A DNA stretch of 64,000 nucleotides from Paramecium pentaurelia (lineage: Eukaryota > Ciliophora > Oligohymenophorea > Peniculida > Parameciidae), in the NCBI GenBank assembly GCA_905183005.1, contig CAJJDO010000077.1, forward strand, positions 278,152 to 342,151, in the 5' to 3' direction. The position numbers were made by a program, and so were the translations under genes. This document shows positions 25,315 to 38,015 of this stretch, in pieces (the stretch's first letter is position 1; the number at the start of each line of letters is the position of its first letter). The notes beneath the pieces are model-generated. The model searched no databases. It saw only the letters and a list, made by a program, of their open reading frames with translations, and was not told the origin of the DNA.

Positions 25315-26421
25315 TCAAATTCTCTATTACATTTAAAATAGATAAGGACTGTATTGATTATAAAAATACAAGGTGGGATCAAAGAAATTTCCATATTATT
25401 ACTAATATAATGGAATATATTCAGAATAAGCCAGATAGTTTTGGAAATAAGCTTAAGTTTATTATGGATTAAAGTATTCCTATGTTTAAAATTAACTTTC
25501 AGGAATTTTAGAATTCTAAATTGCTATTAATTATGAAAAATTCTTATTTTCATTATTTGAGCTATTCTTAAGATTTTATTCATTTATTTGTATTTGATTT
25601 TAAGAATTTCGTTATTTTATTACAAATATATTTTTCTATAATCTAATTCTTTTTATAATTTTTAATTCTAATTTTTCCAACTTATTATTATTACTCAAAA
25701 TATTCAGTTTATTTTTTTTTGATATTTGAAACTGTCCTTTAAACTTTAAATACTAATTACTAATTTATATATTAATCTATACTTAGCATCAACTAATTCT
25801 CTAATCAATTATCGAATATTTTTAATTTCCTCATTATCTAATGTGATATTTTCTTCTTTTTGAATAAATTAATATTTTGTTATCAATTACTTTAATTTAA
25901 GACGTACTTCTTAACTAAAAACCAATTATGTTTCTTAACTATTTTCTAAATATATACTCATTAAAACACTAGACTTTATAGATTTTAACATTTGTGAAGC
26001 TAAATTACAAAATAATTTTATTACGTTTTAAGATGCCAACTTACTTGCTCAATCTTCTCAATACTCTCCTGATAGTTGCATAAAAATAATTTTTGCATAT
26101 TAGTTCTGATCGATTTCTCATCTTTACTGTAATTTTAGTCCAGCAATTCCCATATTGCTTTTATAATAAAAATAATTTTTCCTCTTCATCTCTTGTCCAT
26201 AGATTTTTATTTAAAGAAGGTTTTAGAATATTTTGATACCTCTCTCTACAAGCTGCTGCAGTTCTAATCTTTCCCTATGATTTCTAATGTAAGTGCAGTA
26301 ACTCAGCGATCTTTTTCCATTTGTCACCATAAACCTTATATAATTCTTACAGCTATTAATCTTCCTACAACTTATTTATAATAATTACTTCTTAATTCCA
26401 ACTTTTACGATATTCCTTCAT
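25315..26421 (-). CDS. Two-repeat Myb-type DNA-binding protein
   Basis: About 350 residues. Two Myb repeats at the N-terminus: KSWNQEEDQQLQELYKVYG..KWKKIAELL...TAAACRERYQNIL, then NLWTRDEEEKLFLLQKQYG..WTKI...RNRSELICKNYFYATIRR. Repeat 1 becomes complete only after removing a 24-nt intron near 26357-26380; a second 25-nt intron lies near 25995-26019. The middle is a coiled, charged region (NEEIKNIRQLIRELVDAKY) and the end is Tyr/Gln/Asn-rich, finishing YSPYLFQMQQRI at TGA 25315, only 75 bp from the convergent ABCA stop. Probably a nuclear transcription factor of the R2R3 type. The exact start (26421) is the least certain point. Confidence 0.85.
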
Positions 26422-27495
26422 AATTATAACTTTACCTTTTTGGTTTATTTTTTATAAATTTAATTAATTCCTGACTTTTAAACATCTATTTTTACTGCTA
26501 ATCATATTCAGTAAACTTTGTTAATAAATTTTAGATCATATTTAAATATAAGTTCATATGTATTCATTATTTATTTTATTTTAAACACAGACTAATCTAA
26601 ATAGAAACTTATTGAAAAAAACAAAATTTTATCATAATTAAATTATAATATATGTATATAACTGTTAATTATTTTTTAATTAGCTCAGATATATTCGTTT
26701 TCTACTCTTCTTTTCTAAACTTGAAATACTAAATTTTAATAAAAATTTTTAGATTGATTTTAGAAAATTCTCTTATAAATCTCTTATCTATATATTATTC
26801 ATTATGATTATCTATTGAATTCATTATTTGAAATCCAAATATATATTTTATTAATAAATAAAAATATATAATTCCTAATTGATTATTTCAATAGTTGTCT
26901 CTCCTTATATTTTATTACTATGGCATTTATTCTTTAGTAATTAATGGTATTTCATTTTTTATTTCTTTGATTTAAATTCTGAATTAAGATTCGTGTATTT
27001 TTATAATTTTTTATCTCATAATTTATTTAATAATTTACATGAAGTTCTTAATTTTTATATCCTTAAGATCTTTTTATTAATATATTATTATAATTCGTAT
27101 CAAATGTTACTTCATAATATTTAAAATGGATTGTCTATTAAATTATTAGAATATTCATTATTTAATTCAGAGATTACTTCATTATATTATTTACAATTAT
27201 TATAAATTAAATTTTTCTATAAGCATTACTTCAATTAAGTAATCTTTATTAATTATTAATGGATTTCTTATTTTATTAGCTAATATTGATTTCAATAAAT
27301 TATGATTTTCTCAAAAAATTAATACAATTAATTTTGACAATCTCCCCACCAATTTAAGATATGTAGATTATTGTTGAACTACAGATAATACTAATTACAT
27401 CTTCTATTTATTATAAATTGAAAATGTAATTTTTAGTTTAGATTAATTATGACTTTATAAATAAAGATTTTTAAGAAATAAATTACATATTAATA
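26422..27495. other. Unresolved AT-rich region, possible gene remnant
   Basis: About 1,070 bp with no intact gene. Plus-strand frames contain protein-like fragments (for example IQNGLSIKLLEYSLFNSEIT) broken by TGA and frame changes that simple 20-35-nt introns do not fix. The style resembles the repetitive extracellular part of ciliate surface proteins, so it may be the eroded 5' half of the candidate gene that follows. Confidence 0.35.
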
Positions 27496-28760
27496 ATGAA
27501 TATTATAATTCTAAAATATAATTAATTTATATAAATTTAAAAATATTAATGTGAAATAGAATGTTGTGATAAAGGAATAATGATAGATGGAAAATGTGAT
27601 GCATTTGAAGATGAATGTTATGATAATTTATAAGACTTTTATAGCTATTTATTATAACTTGCTTTTGTTTTAATTCTCTTTATAACTATATTTTGATATT
27701 AAAATTTCTGATTTATGGATGATTTCTATAGGAATGAATTATTGTTTCTAAGAAGATTAATAAAATGGTATTGAACAGGAAAATAATAATGTTAGATAGA
27801 TTAACTAATTAACAAACTATCTAGTAATAAATTAAATAACTGAAAAAGAAAATAATAAGAACAATCAACTTCATAATAAGAATTAAAAATAAGACATTAA
27901 GTTAAATAAGTAATAGTAATTAGGACTTATCAAATTAATAAATTCATTATAAATCTGATAAATTTCAAGAAAGATATAATAAATAATGCACTAATGTAGC
28001 TTTTGACAAATATATCTTATTTAAAATCTAATTATTAGTTTTTATTTTATAGTTATTTTAGAAATCTTATTTTGAGGTTAAAGTATTACAGTGTTAGTAA
28101 CTGAATTAATGATAATTTTCATAAATTTTTATGGATCAAGAACACTTTAATTCTTTGCAATTCTTAAACTATTTCTTGATATCGAAAATTAAGAATTAAT
28201 TAAATTTATATGGATATATAAAGTAGGCAACCAAAACAATAAAATTATCCATTCCACATGATAAAATAGGAAAATGTATAAAAATAATACTTAGAATAAA
28301 TATGATTACTTAATATTGATACATAAAATTAATCTAAGTTATTTTAATAAGCAAACAAAATAACAATACAATACTTTCTAATTTATTCTTTTTAATTAGA
28401 TATTCATTTCAATTATCTATTACAATTAATTAATATTTCTCTCAATAGAATAGTAGGAATAATCACACTTATTATATAATAAAAATACTTCTTTATTTAA
28501 TAAAAAATAGAAATCCTATTCATAATTAGACTTACAATAAGCTCTAAATTATTAGGATTTAGTAGATTAAATAAAAAGAATAAAATTCTAGTGGGGAATT
28601 TAAATCAGTTTTCCAATATTTAGAATACATATATTCAAAGTAATTAAATATGATAGTGAATCTTGAGAATGAAGAAATAGTAATTAGACATTCCTATTAG
28701 TATTAGTTATACAGATTTATATTATCCAAAATAGATGACTTAGATGAATAAACATAGTGA
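27496..28760 (+). pseudogene. Possible Cys-rich multi-pass membrane gene, degraded or poorly resolved
   Basis: Fragments in order on the plus strand: a Cys-rich segment (CEIECCDKGIMIDGKCDAFEDEC), a TM stretch, an Asn/Gln/Lys-rich loop, KSDKFQERYNKQCTNVAFDK, a long hydrophobic stretch (with a ~32-nt intron near 28062-28093) running into FYGSRTLQFFAILKLFLDIEN, and a soluble end FQYLEYIYSKQLNMIVNLEN up to TGA at 28758. The layout (Cys-rich, then several TMs, then charged tail) is like large Paramecium Cys-rich membrane proteins. At least two frame changes (near 27692 and 28250) are not explained by clean introns, which argues for decay or for errors in my splicing. Confidence 0.35.
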
Positions 28761-28867
28761 CGAATTGGATATATAGTTTAGCAATTTTGATGAGTATATA
28801 TGGGATGTTATATTGAAATGATTATTGGTGGTATTTTATATGTTTTAATGGGGCAAAACAAAAAATG

Positions 28868-29512
28868 TCATTTTTTTGTTTTTTTGATTGGCTTAACTGG
28901 CTCCTCTGATTCTTCATCATCTTCACTTTCATCATATGAATCATCTTCATCAAATTCATCATCATCAATATCTTCATCACCTTCATCCTAATCATTAAAT
29001 AATTTAATACATCGAGAACCTCTTCACCCTTTTCATTTTTATTGTCTAAAACTTTAAGGGATGGGATAAGTTGGAACACCTTTTTATGATATCCTGCTTC
29101 TTTGGTCAAAGGGTTATCTATCAATTCTAATGATTCTAATTTGGTTAGAGTGGCTAAGGGCTTCAAATCCTATCATGTTATTCTTCATGATTACATCAAC
29201 TGACTTAATATTATTTTATGATAAATTCAAGTTGTTCAATTCTTTGAAATTATCTGCTATAAATTTAATTGCTGTCCCTGTTAAAGAATTATTTGGAAAC
29301 TCCAAATTTTATAATTTCTTTAATTTAGGAAATCCTTCAAGTGTTGTTAATCCGCATTTCTCAAATGCCAAACCTAGAAGCTATTGATGTTAAGTAAAGA
29401 GAGCAGCCATTTCCTCAGTGAATTTTGTGATTTTCACTCCTTCGATATTTAAATCCTCAACTATATCTTATTCTTCAGCTTGCTCTTGGATTTATTTTTT
29501 GAGTTGCTCCAT
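28868..29512 (-). CDS. ANP32-like acidic leucine-rich-repeat protein
   Basis: About 195 residues. Start MEQLKKQIQEQAEEQDIVED at 29512; TGA at 28868. LRRs follow: LLGLAFEKCGLTTLEGFP, LQNLEFPNNSLT, LNNLNLSQNNIKSVD, then LATLTKLESLELIDNPLTKE and the LRR cap YHKKVFQLIPSLKVLDN. It ends in a low-complexity Asp/Glu tail with a short basic tail (KPIKKTKK). A 34-nt intron near 29163-29196 and a 23-nt one near 28988-29010 are needed; without the second, the acidic tail would be misread as Met/Lys-rich. ANP32 proteins act in the nucleus as histone chaperones or phosphatase regulators. Confidence 0.9.
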
Positions 29513-30477
29513 TAATTAATTATTTATTTTTATTTAAAGTATATATAAACAATTATTTCATTTTAATATTCATAAGCTTAAATAGATATTTTAATTATTA
29601 TATATCAATAGATTATCTAAAATTTACATAATTATTTTAATTTATCTATATTTATATTCAAATAAAAATTATTGTCTACTTGCAATAAATATTCCTATTT
29701 ACTAGTCTTAGCTAATAAATGATTATAAAGATTAAATAAATGAAGAAATTATTATATAAAATGAATGATAATAAAAATATAAAAAAGTATACTAAAAATT
29801 ATCAATGCAAAAAAAATAATAAATAATTTATTTGTAAAATAGAGAATCCTTGTATCTTTATCATAAATTAATAAATGAGTATTTTTAGAATTTTTAATCT
29901 GAAAATGTTATAAGAATATTTTAAGATATAAAAATAAATAGATTCAAATCAGACATACAAATCCAATCACTTAATTCTATAGTGTTAGATAAATTTTAGA
30001 CTCAAAGGATCAAAATATTTATAAACTGACTATTAGTATATTTACTTAAACTTAATTAATTGAAAACAAAGTTGGAATTAGACAGAATATTTGAGACATT
30101 TTTAGTATTTATATAATCATCAATTAAATTTTTTTCATTATAGTAATATATTAAACAGATAGAATAAATATATGAATAAAATAATTACTAGGTAAGATTA
30201 TACATTTATCAATGACAATTTATCCTCTCTTTTTATATTATTTTAATGCAATAATTGAAAATAAATCTAATTCTTTTCAGTATAGAAAATACTAAAATAC
30301 ATTTATTAAATAAAGTTGATGATTTTTTTATTAAATAAATATTTAGTATTTATTCTGAAGTATATATTTTATTGTCTTCTATAATTGGTATTTAGTTGAT
30401 AATTCATTAAATATAATAAAAAAGCTTTAATTAAGATTTTATATTTATGTGATATAATAAACAATTCAATATATTTC
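29513..30477. other. Long AT-rich spacer, nothing recognised
   Basis: 965 bp. No ORF with convincing composition on either strand, no RNA gene, and no repeat beyond simple A/T runs. Confidence 0.55.
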
Positions 30478-30787
30478 TCAAGACTATGGTAGAAATTAAT
30501 TTTAGAATTACATTTAATATTGAATATAAGAGTCAATTTTGAAATAGGAAGAGGATTTTTTCATATGAATTGGTTTAAACTGATGTATTTATAATTTATC
30601 AAAATAAATTAATAACAAATCATTTAATAAAAATTCATTATGCTCAAATTTATTAATCAGATGGTTTATCAATTATTTTAAATCAGAGTCTTTATTTAAA
30701 ACAATTTACTAAAAAAATTAAGAATAAGGATTTTTATTTAGATCAGCTTTAAAGCTACAATTAATTCTATTAAATTTATTTAATGAT
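30478..30787 (-). other. Open frame continuing past the kinase stop in another frame
   Basis: Directly after the kinase TGA, the shifted frame is open for about 105 codons to TGA at 30478 and looks coding (NKNPYSQFFQQIVLNKDSDL, then INKFEHNEFLLNDLLLIYF). It has no start codon near its beginning. It could be a further kinase exon behind an unplaced intron, a frameshift, or a small separate gene. Confidence 0.35.
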
Positions 30788-32734
30788 TCATTTCTTGTTA
30801 ATATTATTATTATTAATTGGAATCTAAATTTAAGATATAGGTTAAGCTCTCTGAGTTGTGCTCACTTATTTTTATATTTCAAATTATTTATAGAGTTATG
30901 CCAAGGTAGGGTTTTAATGTTCGCTAACTGGTTTTTATTATGGAGAAATAGCAGTTTTTTTATTTTAAGGACTTATCAATTATTTAAGGTAGCTTTATTA
31001 ATTAAAGTTCTGATGAGTTGGACTTAGACTTAATTACTATTAAAACTTTGAAGCTGGTATTTGTTATTTTGTAGTAAGAACAGGTCTAAATAAAGGTTAG
31101 ATTTACTTAGATTAAGAATTTTACAATAATTTTTATGTTTTGAGTAATTTGCTTTATAGATCTGAGTCCAATTATAAATTATTAGGCATTGACTACATCA
31201 TAAAAGTATCTTTCTTATCTTAAGATTTACTCAAAGTAGATTCAGTTGGAACCTTAATAAAAATAGATATATTACAGTTTTTTAAACTTACAAAGCATCA
31301 AGATCCAGTAATGCTTATAGGAGATAGGATCTTTAAACTTCTACTTCTCGATTAAAAGTATAACCTATAAAATTGACATCTTTTCTTATTGATTTACCAG
31401 AACTTAAATAATTGTATTATTAATTACTCTTATGGTACCCAAGGTTCTTGTTCTTCAAATTTATCAAAATTTCTAGTATCTAATTCAGATTTAATTTCAG
31501 GTATATATGGAGATGCTTTTGATCTTAAGTTTTTCCAATCAATACCAGAGAAAAATGGATGTGCTTTTATTTCATTTACTCCATTAACACCTAATCTATT
31601 TTAAGCATCAGACATAAGTCTAAGAATAAGATCTGTTGCTGCTGGTGATAATTTAGCTTCAGGAGGAATAGCAAGTGTTTTTTTCCAATTAATTATATTT
31701 TTACATGTAGACGAAGGATCATCTGAGAAAAATGGAGGATATCCTACAAGCATCTCAAAAAGTATTGCTCCTAAAGACCACCAATCTGCAGTTTCATTAT
31801 AACCAGATTTCCCAAAAACTTCAGGAGCAATATAATCAGGAGTTCCAACTGTACTATATGCTTTAATTCTATTTCTTTTAAAAGTGGTTGTGTTACTACC
31901 TTTGTCTTCTGGTTTGTGTATACTTATTCTTTCATCTAATCTGGTTCCACGAGATTCTACATATTTACATAATCCAAAATCACTCAATTTTATATGTCCA
32001 TCTGATTAAAGTAGAATATTATCTGGTTTTAAATCTCTATGTATGTATTTTAATTTATGAACTGAATCAACTGCCCTTGTTATTTATAATACAATAATTA
32101 CATTATTGATTCTGCCATATAAAATTATGATTCTTTTTCTGTAAAGATGTCTTTCTTCATAAGTAAAGTCATTAAATCTCCTCCTGGTAAATATTCCATC
32201 ACCAAATATAAATATCTATTATCTATAGTATATTATACTTCTCATCTTAGAATGAACACTTTAATTAAACTATCCAAGTATTATCTGATGCTACTAATAA
32301 ATCTCTTTCAGCTCTTACATGACAAACCTAGGTTATGTAATCAATACTTAATTTTTATAAAGCATTTCTGACTTTTTCATTTTCTTTACTGCAACAATTT
32401 CATTTGTCAACTTATTTCTGCATAATCTAACTTCACCAAATGCTCCTCTTCCAATTATCTCAACTGATTCAAACTCTTTTATGCTAAGCTTTTATCTTTA
32501 TAATCTTAATATTTCAGCTTCTTTATGAAACAAGTCTTATTTTATTACTTGTTGTTCAACTTAAGTATAATTCAAATTAGTCAACTTTTGAATTAACTAT
32601 TCCCACTTTTCTCTCTTCTCTTTTTATTCATAAAGCAACTTCTAATATTTCTTCTCTATATATTATTTTGCTGCCTCTACTCTCTCTTTTGTTGATTATG
32701 ATAATTTTAACATTTATGTTTTAGAGGGGTCCAT
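30788..32734 (-). CDS. NDR/LATS-family AGC protein kinase
   Basis: About 590 residues. Start MDPSKTQMLKLSQSTKERVE at 32734. The N-terminal region (STKERVEAAKQYIEKKYQ...EKREKWEQL) matches the NDR MOB-binding helix. Kinase domain: GRGAFGEVR, VAVKKM, HRDLKPDNILL, LSDFGLCKY, a ~35-residue NDR-type insert before the T-loop YSTVGTPDYIAPEVF, then DWWSLGAILFEMLVGYPPF. The AGC tail has the hydrophobic motif FIGYTFNRE. All catalytic residues are present, so an active kinase acting with MOB proteins in morphogenesis or division is expected. The ~150 residues after the motif are Ser/Gln/Pro-rich. Six introns of 20-26 nt. The end may be further on (see 30478-30787). Confidence 0.93.
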
Positions 32735-33250
32735 TATAATTCAATAAATTAATAAATTAATGAGAATTCTTTTATTTTATTCAATTATTTTCAAAATCCT
32801 TTTAAATACACATTTCTTAAATAGTTATTATTAATACTTTTTTATATTGATTTTTATATAAACAAAACTGTAGTTTTAAATGAGTTTGATATTAATAAAA
32901 ATTAAGTTTATTATTTTTTATAGGTAGATAGATAATCATTTTCTTTATTAAAAAAATTGATATAAAAAACAACCATTTATAAATAGATATTATTTTTAAT
33001 ACAAATATTTTTAGCTTAGATATTATATTGTATATAGATTAATAAATAAATTTATAAATTTTACCAACTTACCCGATCCAATGAAAAATTTACATACACA
33101 TGATTTAATGATTTTTGTGATATACTTTGAATCATTTTTAATAGATCTTAACTTTTGAGTTTATGAAGTTTTATCAAATATTAGAATTATTCTATATAAG
33201 AATAATTATACTAAATTTCTTATAAAATTATTATTAATTTATCAGTTAAC
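32735..33250. promoter_or_regulatory. Divergent spacer
   Basis: 516 bp of AT-rich sequence between the divergent kinase (-) and coiled-coil (+) starts. No coding region or recognisable motif. Confidence 0.5.
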
Positions 33251-34066
33251 ATGAATTCTGTCCCTTTCCAAGACATATTGAATAAAACAAACAAAACTAG
33301 ATGCAATAGTCCTTATATTTCTTCATGTACAATTACTATAATATCCTAAGGTTCATCTAAACGGTAGTCAGCTGTATATTCATCTAATTCATCATATGCA
33401 GAGTCTAATCAAAAAACAAAGCCAGATGAGAGGACCATAAATTAGTTATATTCCCTTTTTAAAAAATAAGGATTTGATAACATTAATGGGCTACTTAAAT
33501 TTTTAGATGCTTAACGTGATTAATAGACCAGAAAAAGTACATCACCTATGCTTAGGACAGTTTAAGATGAAAATGATAGAAAAAAGTTTGGAATCATGAT
33601 AAATGAAGCCAAATAGGGTCTGAATTAGTTAGAGCATAAAATCATAAATTTATAAAACAAACAAGAATGTAGAAATAATATGACATTGAAATATAAGAAT
33701 TTATTGACAGAAGATGATGAAAATCATGAATATTTGTATGAGAATAGATAAGATTACAAAAAATTATATACTTAAACTCTTAATGAGAAAGAATAATTAT
33801 TAAAAAAAGTTGATTAAATAGTTTAAGAGAATAAATAAAGAGATGAAAAAATCAATTCTTTAAATTAAGAAGTAGAGTTACTTAAAAAATAAATACAAGG
33901 ATTGCTTATTTTAAAAGAAGAGAGTTCATAATCACCAAGACCTTCAATAAGTGGTTCTGATTATACATTTACACTCAATGTTTGTAATTCAGAAGTCAGA
34001 GGAGATAAACCAATCTCCTATAAAGATTTTTTACATACGTAAAGTTAGTAAATAAAACGAATTTGA
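33251..34066 (+). CDS. Coiled-coil protein, unknown
   Basis: 271 codons, intronless, ATG at 33251, TGA at 34064. The first ~50 residues are Ser/Thr/Asn-rich (SSNSSYAESN), then a segment LYSLFKKQGFDNINGLLKFLD, and from about residue 110 a continuous charged coiled coil (LEHKIINLQNKQECRNNMTLKYKNLL and similar). No catalytic domain. It ends 17 bp from the convergent ankyrin gene. Cytoskeletal or basal-body coiled-coil proteins look like this, but nothing specific identifies it. Confidence 0.8.
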
Positions 34067-34082
34067 TAGTAGAGATTATTCA

Positions 34083-37000
34083 TCATAATATACTCCAAGC
34101 ATTTTTACCAATATTATTTAGAATATTAGTGTTGGCTCCGGCTCTAATGAGTATGTCTGCAATTTTATAGTGGCCATACGAAAGAGCTAGATGGACAGCC
34201 GTATTTCCATCATCCTGCTTAAGTAAAAAAATACATTTTAAATGTTAATATCTGCTCCCTTCTTAATGAGTTCTTTAACCATATCTTTACATCCACTTTT
34301 GGAAGCCAAAATCAATAAAGTATCATTGTTCTATAATCTTCGGTCTATATACATTTATGGGACCTATTACAAATGTTCAAAAAACTATTTCTAATTCTAA
34401 AATTACTTCTTAAAAATCATTATCATAAATAAGTTATTCTAATATTTTAAATTGATCGAGGTTTTATCTTCGATTATGGCCAAGAGCTTGATTTCTCATT
34501 CTTAAAGAATATGAAAACATACTCAAAGTCTAATATTAATTAATATGATATACTTTATTTTCTAGAATTGGTTATTAAAGTAATGATACATTATATAATT
34601 ATTATTTTTTTGATGTAATTATTTCATCCTTAAGTTCAATATGCTCAAGAGGATGAGGATGGCTCAATTTTTCTTTAGCAACTTTGACTAAATCTTTAAT
34701 TTTTTAACTTTTTTTAATTTTAGGAGGATTTGTTTAAGATATAATATTTGAGGAATCTATAGCTGATTTAGATTTGATAGATTTTAAGGATGATTATGGA
34801 CTCATTTCTAATTATGATAAATTTTCTTCTAAGTTTTAAACACTTGAAACTTTGACAGATTATTATGATTGATTAGTAGGCTTGGTAAGATATTATGTTG
34901 AAGCCTGAGTAAAGATATTATAAGTTAATTGATTTGTATATTATGATGTTGGTTTACTATGAACATTAGTTACATCAGGTGAATTGACAGTATGTTTGGA
35001 ATTGAGTTTAGGTTTTATAATGACAGTTAAACTATCTCTTTATAAATTTCTACTTCTTCCTTATTATTTGAGACTGATTAATTTTTATTTTTGAAGCTAT
35101 TAGTATTCTGAAGATTATTGAGATTATTGAGATTGTTAAGATGAAGAAATATGTTATTATGGGGCTTCAAGAATAGTTGATTAAACAAGATCAGAATGTT
35201 CTGGATCAATCATTCTTTATTAACCTTAATATCTTCCAATGAGTATATTTTCATATCTTATTTCAATTCCATTCAATATCATATTTCTTAGATCTTATTA
35301 TTAATAAAATGAGTCTAAATTAGTTAATGCATTAGTATCACAATCTCCATGAATAAGTTATTGAATTTGTTCTTCAGATTATTCCATCATTTAAAATGTT
35401 AATAAATCATTTTTTGTACTTTAATCTAAGACACTCATTATGACTTATATATTTAAAGGAAAATGAAATTTATTTTTCACTTTTTTAATTGTATTTAATA
35501 ATCCAGTTGAAATTTCTAAATTTTAAATATTTTAAATTTACATTTTTGATTGTTAACAACATCTTCAACAAAGATTTATGATTCAGAATCATCACTTAAA
35601 TTTTTCATTGATTGTATTATGTTTTTCATTTTACTTTCATGTCTTTCATCAACTTAAAGTCCTAATCTAGTTTTATAAAATCAATTACTATTATTTGGTT
35701 CTTCTAAAATTTGATCAAATGAATTACTCTAATCTGATTAACTAGATATTAAACTAATTGAATTTTCAAAATCAAATGAGAACTACTTTCTTATCTAAGG
35801 AATATCATATTTCTCAAAAAATATTTGTGATTCTTAAACTAAATTTGATTTTTCAATGCTTTTAACTTATTTTGTAAAATGCTGCTGGCTTGTTTAAAAA
35901 GAACTAATCCTAAAAACAAGATTTACATTTAAGAACCAGTTATCATTGAGATATATTAATAAAATATATCTTCAATCTCTTTTAAATTGTGCTAAGTATA
36001 AGATATCTTTTATGGTATTTTATGTAATCTATTTTGATAATAGAGTCTCACATATAAATTTGACTAATTATAAATTTAATATTCTTACTTTAGAATATTC
36101 TTAATTAAAATCTAAATTACTATTATCTTCAATAGTATTTGTATTTAAAATGCTATTATATACATTATGATTTGAAATATGATCTTTATTAATAATAACA
36201 GATTAAGAAGCTGAATTTTATATTTTTTGAAATTTAAAAGATGAATGTAATGAAGAGGAATGTTAGATAGCTTTTCTAGGTGGTGAAATAGGTTGAATTA
36301 CTTATTCATCTATAATAGTTTCCATATGAACAACAAATTTAGGTTTATTAAATTCCAAAATTGTATTTTACAATATAGTATTAGTAATAGTAATAGTTAT
36401 TTTATTAGCATCATCCATTAAATTGGGTAAAATTTAATCAAAATTATTTTATAATGCTTGTCCTTAACCAATATGATTTGAGTTTACAGATTATTTTTTA
36501 AATTTGTTCAATAAGGAGAATTATTATTATTATGGTTAATCACATTCTTTAGTTGTCCATTAAGTACCCTTAATCATTGATATTTTTCTTTAAAAAGCTT
36601 TATTTGTTGTATTTAATTTTTATAATTGATTTTAAATAATAGTGTTTATTTTATGATTATGTCTAATATTATATTTATCTTTGATGCATTTCATAGTTTA
36701 TCTTGATTCAATATTATCTTTGTTGATTGTTTTCAAATTTTTAGCTAAAATAAAATTACCTTATTCATATTAATCACTAATTTTTTACCTTTCCTCTTCA
36801 TGTTTTGAACTAAATTCAGGTGAAATAATGACTGTAAATAATGATTTTAACTATTTTTAATAAAAATATTACTTCTCTATTTTTAAACATATTCTAAACT
36901 TATTGGGAAACAGCATTCTTAAATTTCATCTTAACACTTAGTTTTTTCATTGCTTTTGATGATTAAATTTCATCATCATCTATATTAACCTCTTTTTCAG

Positions 37001-37748
37001 TTTAAATGATATCTTCTTGATTTTCATTTAGTATTTATGGGTCATTTATATCATTTGCCTCAGTAATACTATACTTTCGTTTTAAAATATTGAAAAGATC
37101 AGATGCTTTTTTGTCTTCATTTAAAAATTGATTATCATCTAAATTATTTACTTAATCCATATATATTTTATCTGCTTCTTAATAAAGTTGGCTTTTTGAA
37201 TCTTAAATTTCTGTTACTTATTAAATAGGTACTAAAGGGATATCTGTTATTCTAGGAGTTGTATTTTGGATACTTTTTTATGATTCTAATTGCAATGAAG
37301 GTAAGGTACTCTTTCTTAAAGTATCAAATCTTCTTGAATCTCTTACTTTATTTTATATAATTAAGAATGGAGCTTGTTATGAATCTGATTAAAATATCAT
37401 TCTTTCTTATCTTCCTCTTCTTCTCATAGGAGGTTGTGGTTGCAATTTAATATCTGAGGAAAGACTTTTGATATGATGGGAAACCGGTTGTTTTTAAGGA
37501 AAGTGAAGAGTCGAAGTTTTAATTCTTAATGAATCATTTTAGATAGGTTTAGTAATATTTTATGGACTTAGTAATGGCTTCACTTTATTAGAGTTGTTTT
37601 TATTATGTGATGTTTATGTTTTTGCAGATGATAAATATTCTGACAATATACTTGGAGTTGATGTAGTAGGACCATTGTATTTTGATAATGCTTTATAAAG
37701 TTGCTAAAATTGATAAATATAATACAAATACTTATTTTTGGTTAGCAT
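34083..37748 (-). CDS. Very large Q/N/S-rich protein with C-terminal ankyrin repeats
   Basis: About 1,180 residues as one gene. Start MLTKNKYLYYIYQFQQL at 37748, stop TGA at 34083. Most of the length is low-complexity Ser/Gln/Asn/Lys with short conserved-looking islands (PPMRRRGRQERMIF; DLFNILKRKYSITEAND; TIVQTLQ-like coils). The same frame runs without TGA into the last ~130 residues, which form ankyrin repeats: NDTLLILASKSGCKDMVKELIKKGADIN, then DGNTAVHLALSYGHYKIADILIRAGANTN. Short introns: 20 nt near 34207-34226 and 22 nt near 34365, plus ~25 nt near 36080. Probably a signalling or cytoskeletal scaffold; the long N-terminal part has no known family. Confidence 0.75.
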
Positions 37749-38015
37749 TGTCGAAAAAATTTTAATTCATTATATTATTTGTTATGTAAATTGTTTTTAT
37801 TTTTTATTTTCTTATATAATATTAGAGTAAATTGTTTTTGTTAATCTTATAATTATTATTAAAAGAAAGATCTCTTTAATAATGAAAATACAATATTGAG
37901 ATAAACTATTATTTAGTATTAGGAAGTTTATAAATACTTAAATATATCATTAAATTATTATGCATTTAAGTAACCTTAAGAAAGTTCTAACATTATTAAT
38001 AAATAAAGTAAAAAA
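37749..38015. promoter_or_regulatory. Divergent spacer
   Basis: 267 bp between divergent starts, AT-rich, no motif identified. Confidence 0.45.

Noticed and set aside
25281..25472. Small plus-strand ORF after the ABCA gene
   Set aside because: No ATG at its beginning and it lies opposite the Tyr/Gln-rich end of the Myb gene.
28800..28991. Ser-rich plus-strand ORF
   Set aside because: It is the antisense of the Asp/Glu tail of the ANP32-like gene (GAT/GAA codons read as TCA/TTC).
28822..29166. Met/Lys-rich C-terminus for the LRR protein
   Set aside because: This is an out-of-frame reading across a 23-nt intron; removing it gives the expected acidic tail.
31888..32371. Plus-strand ORFs opposite the kinase
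   Set aside because: They are antisense to HRDLKPDN and the glycine-loop region of the NDR kinase and lack any family signature.
34083..34520. Separate small ankyrin gene starting at 34520
   Set aside because: The same frame continues upstream without TGA into the large gene, so the internal Met is probably not a start.
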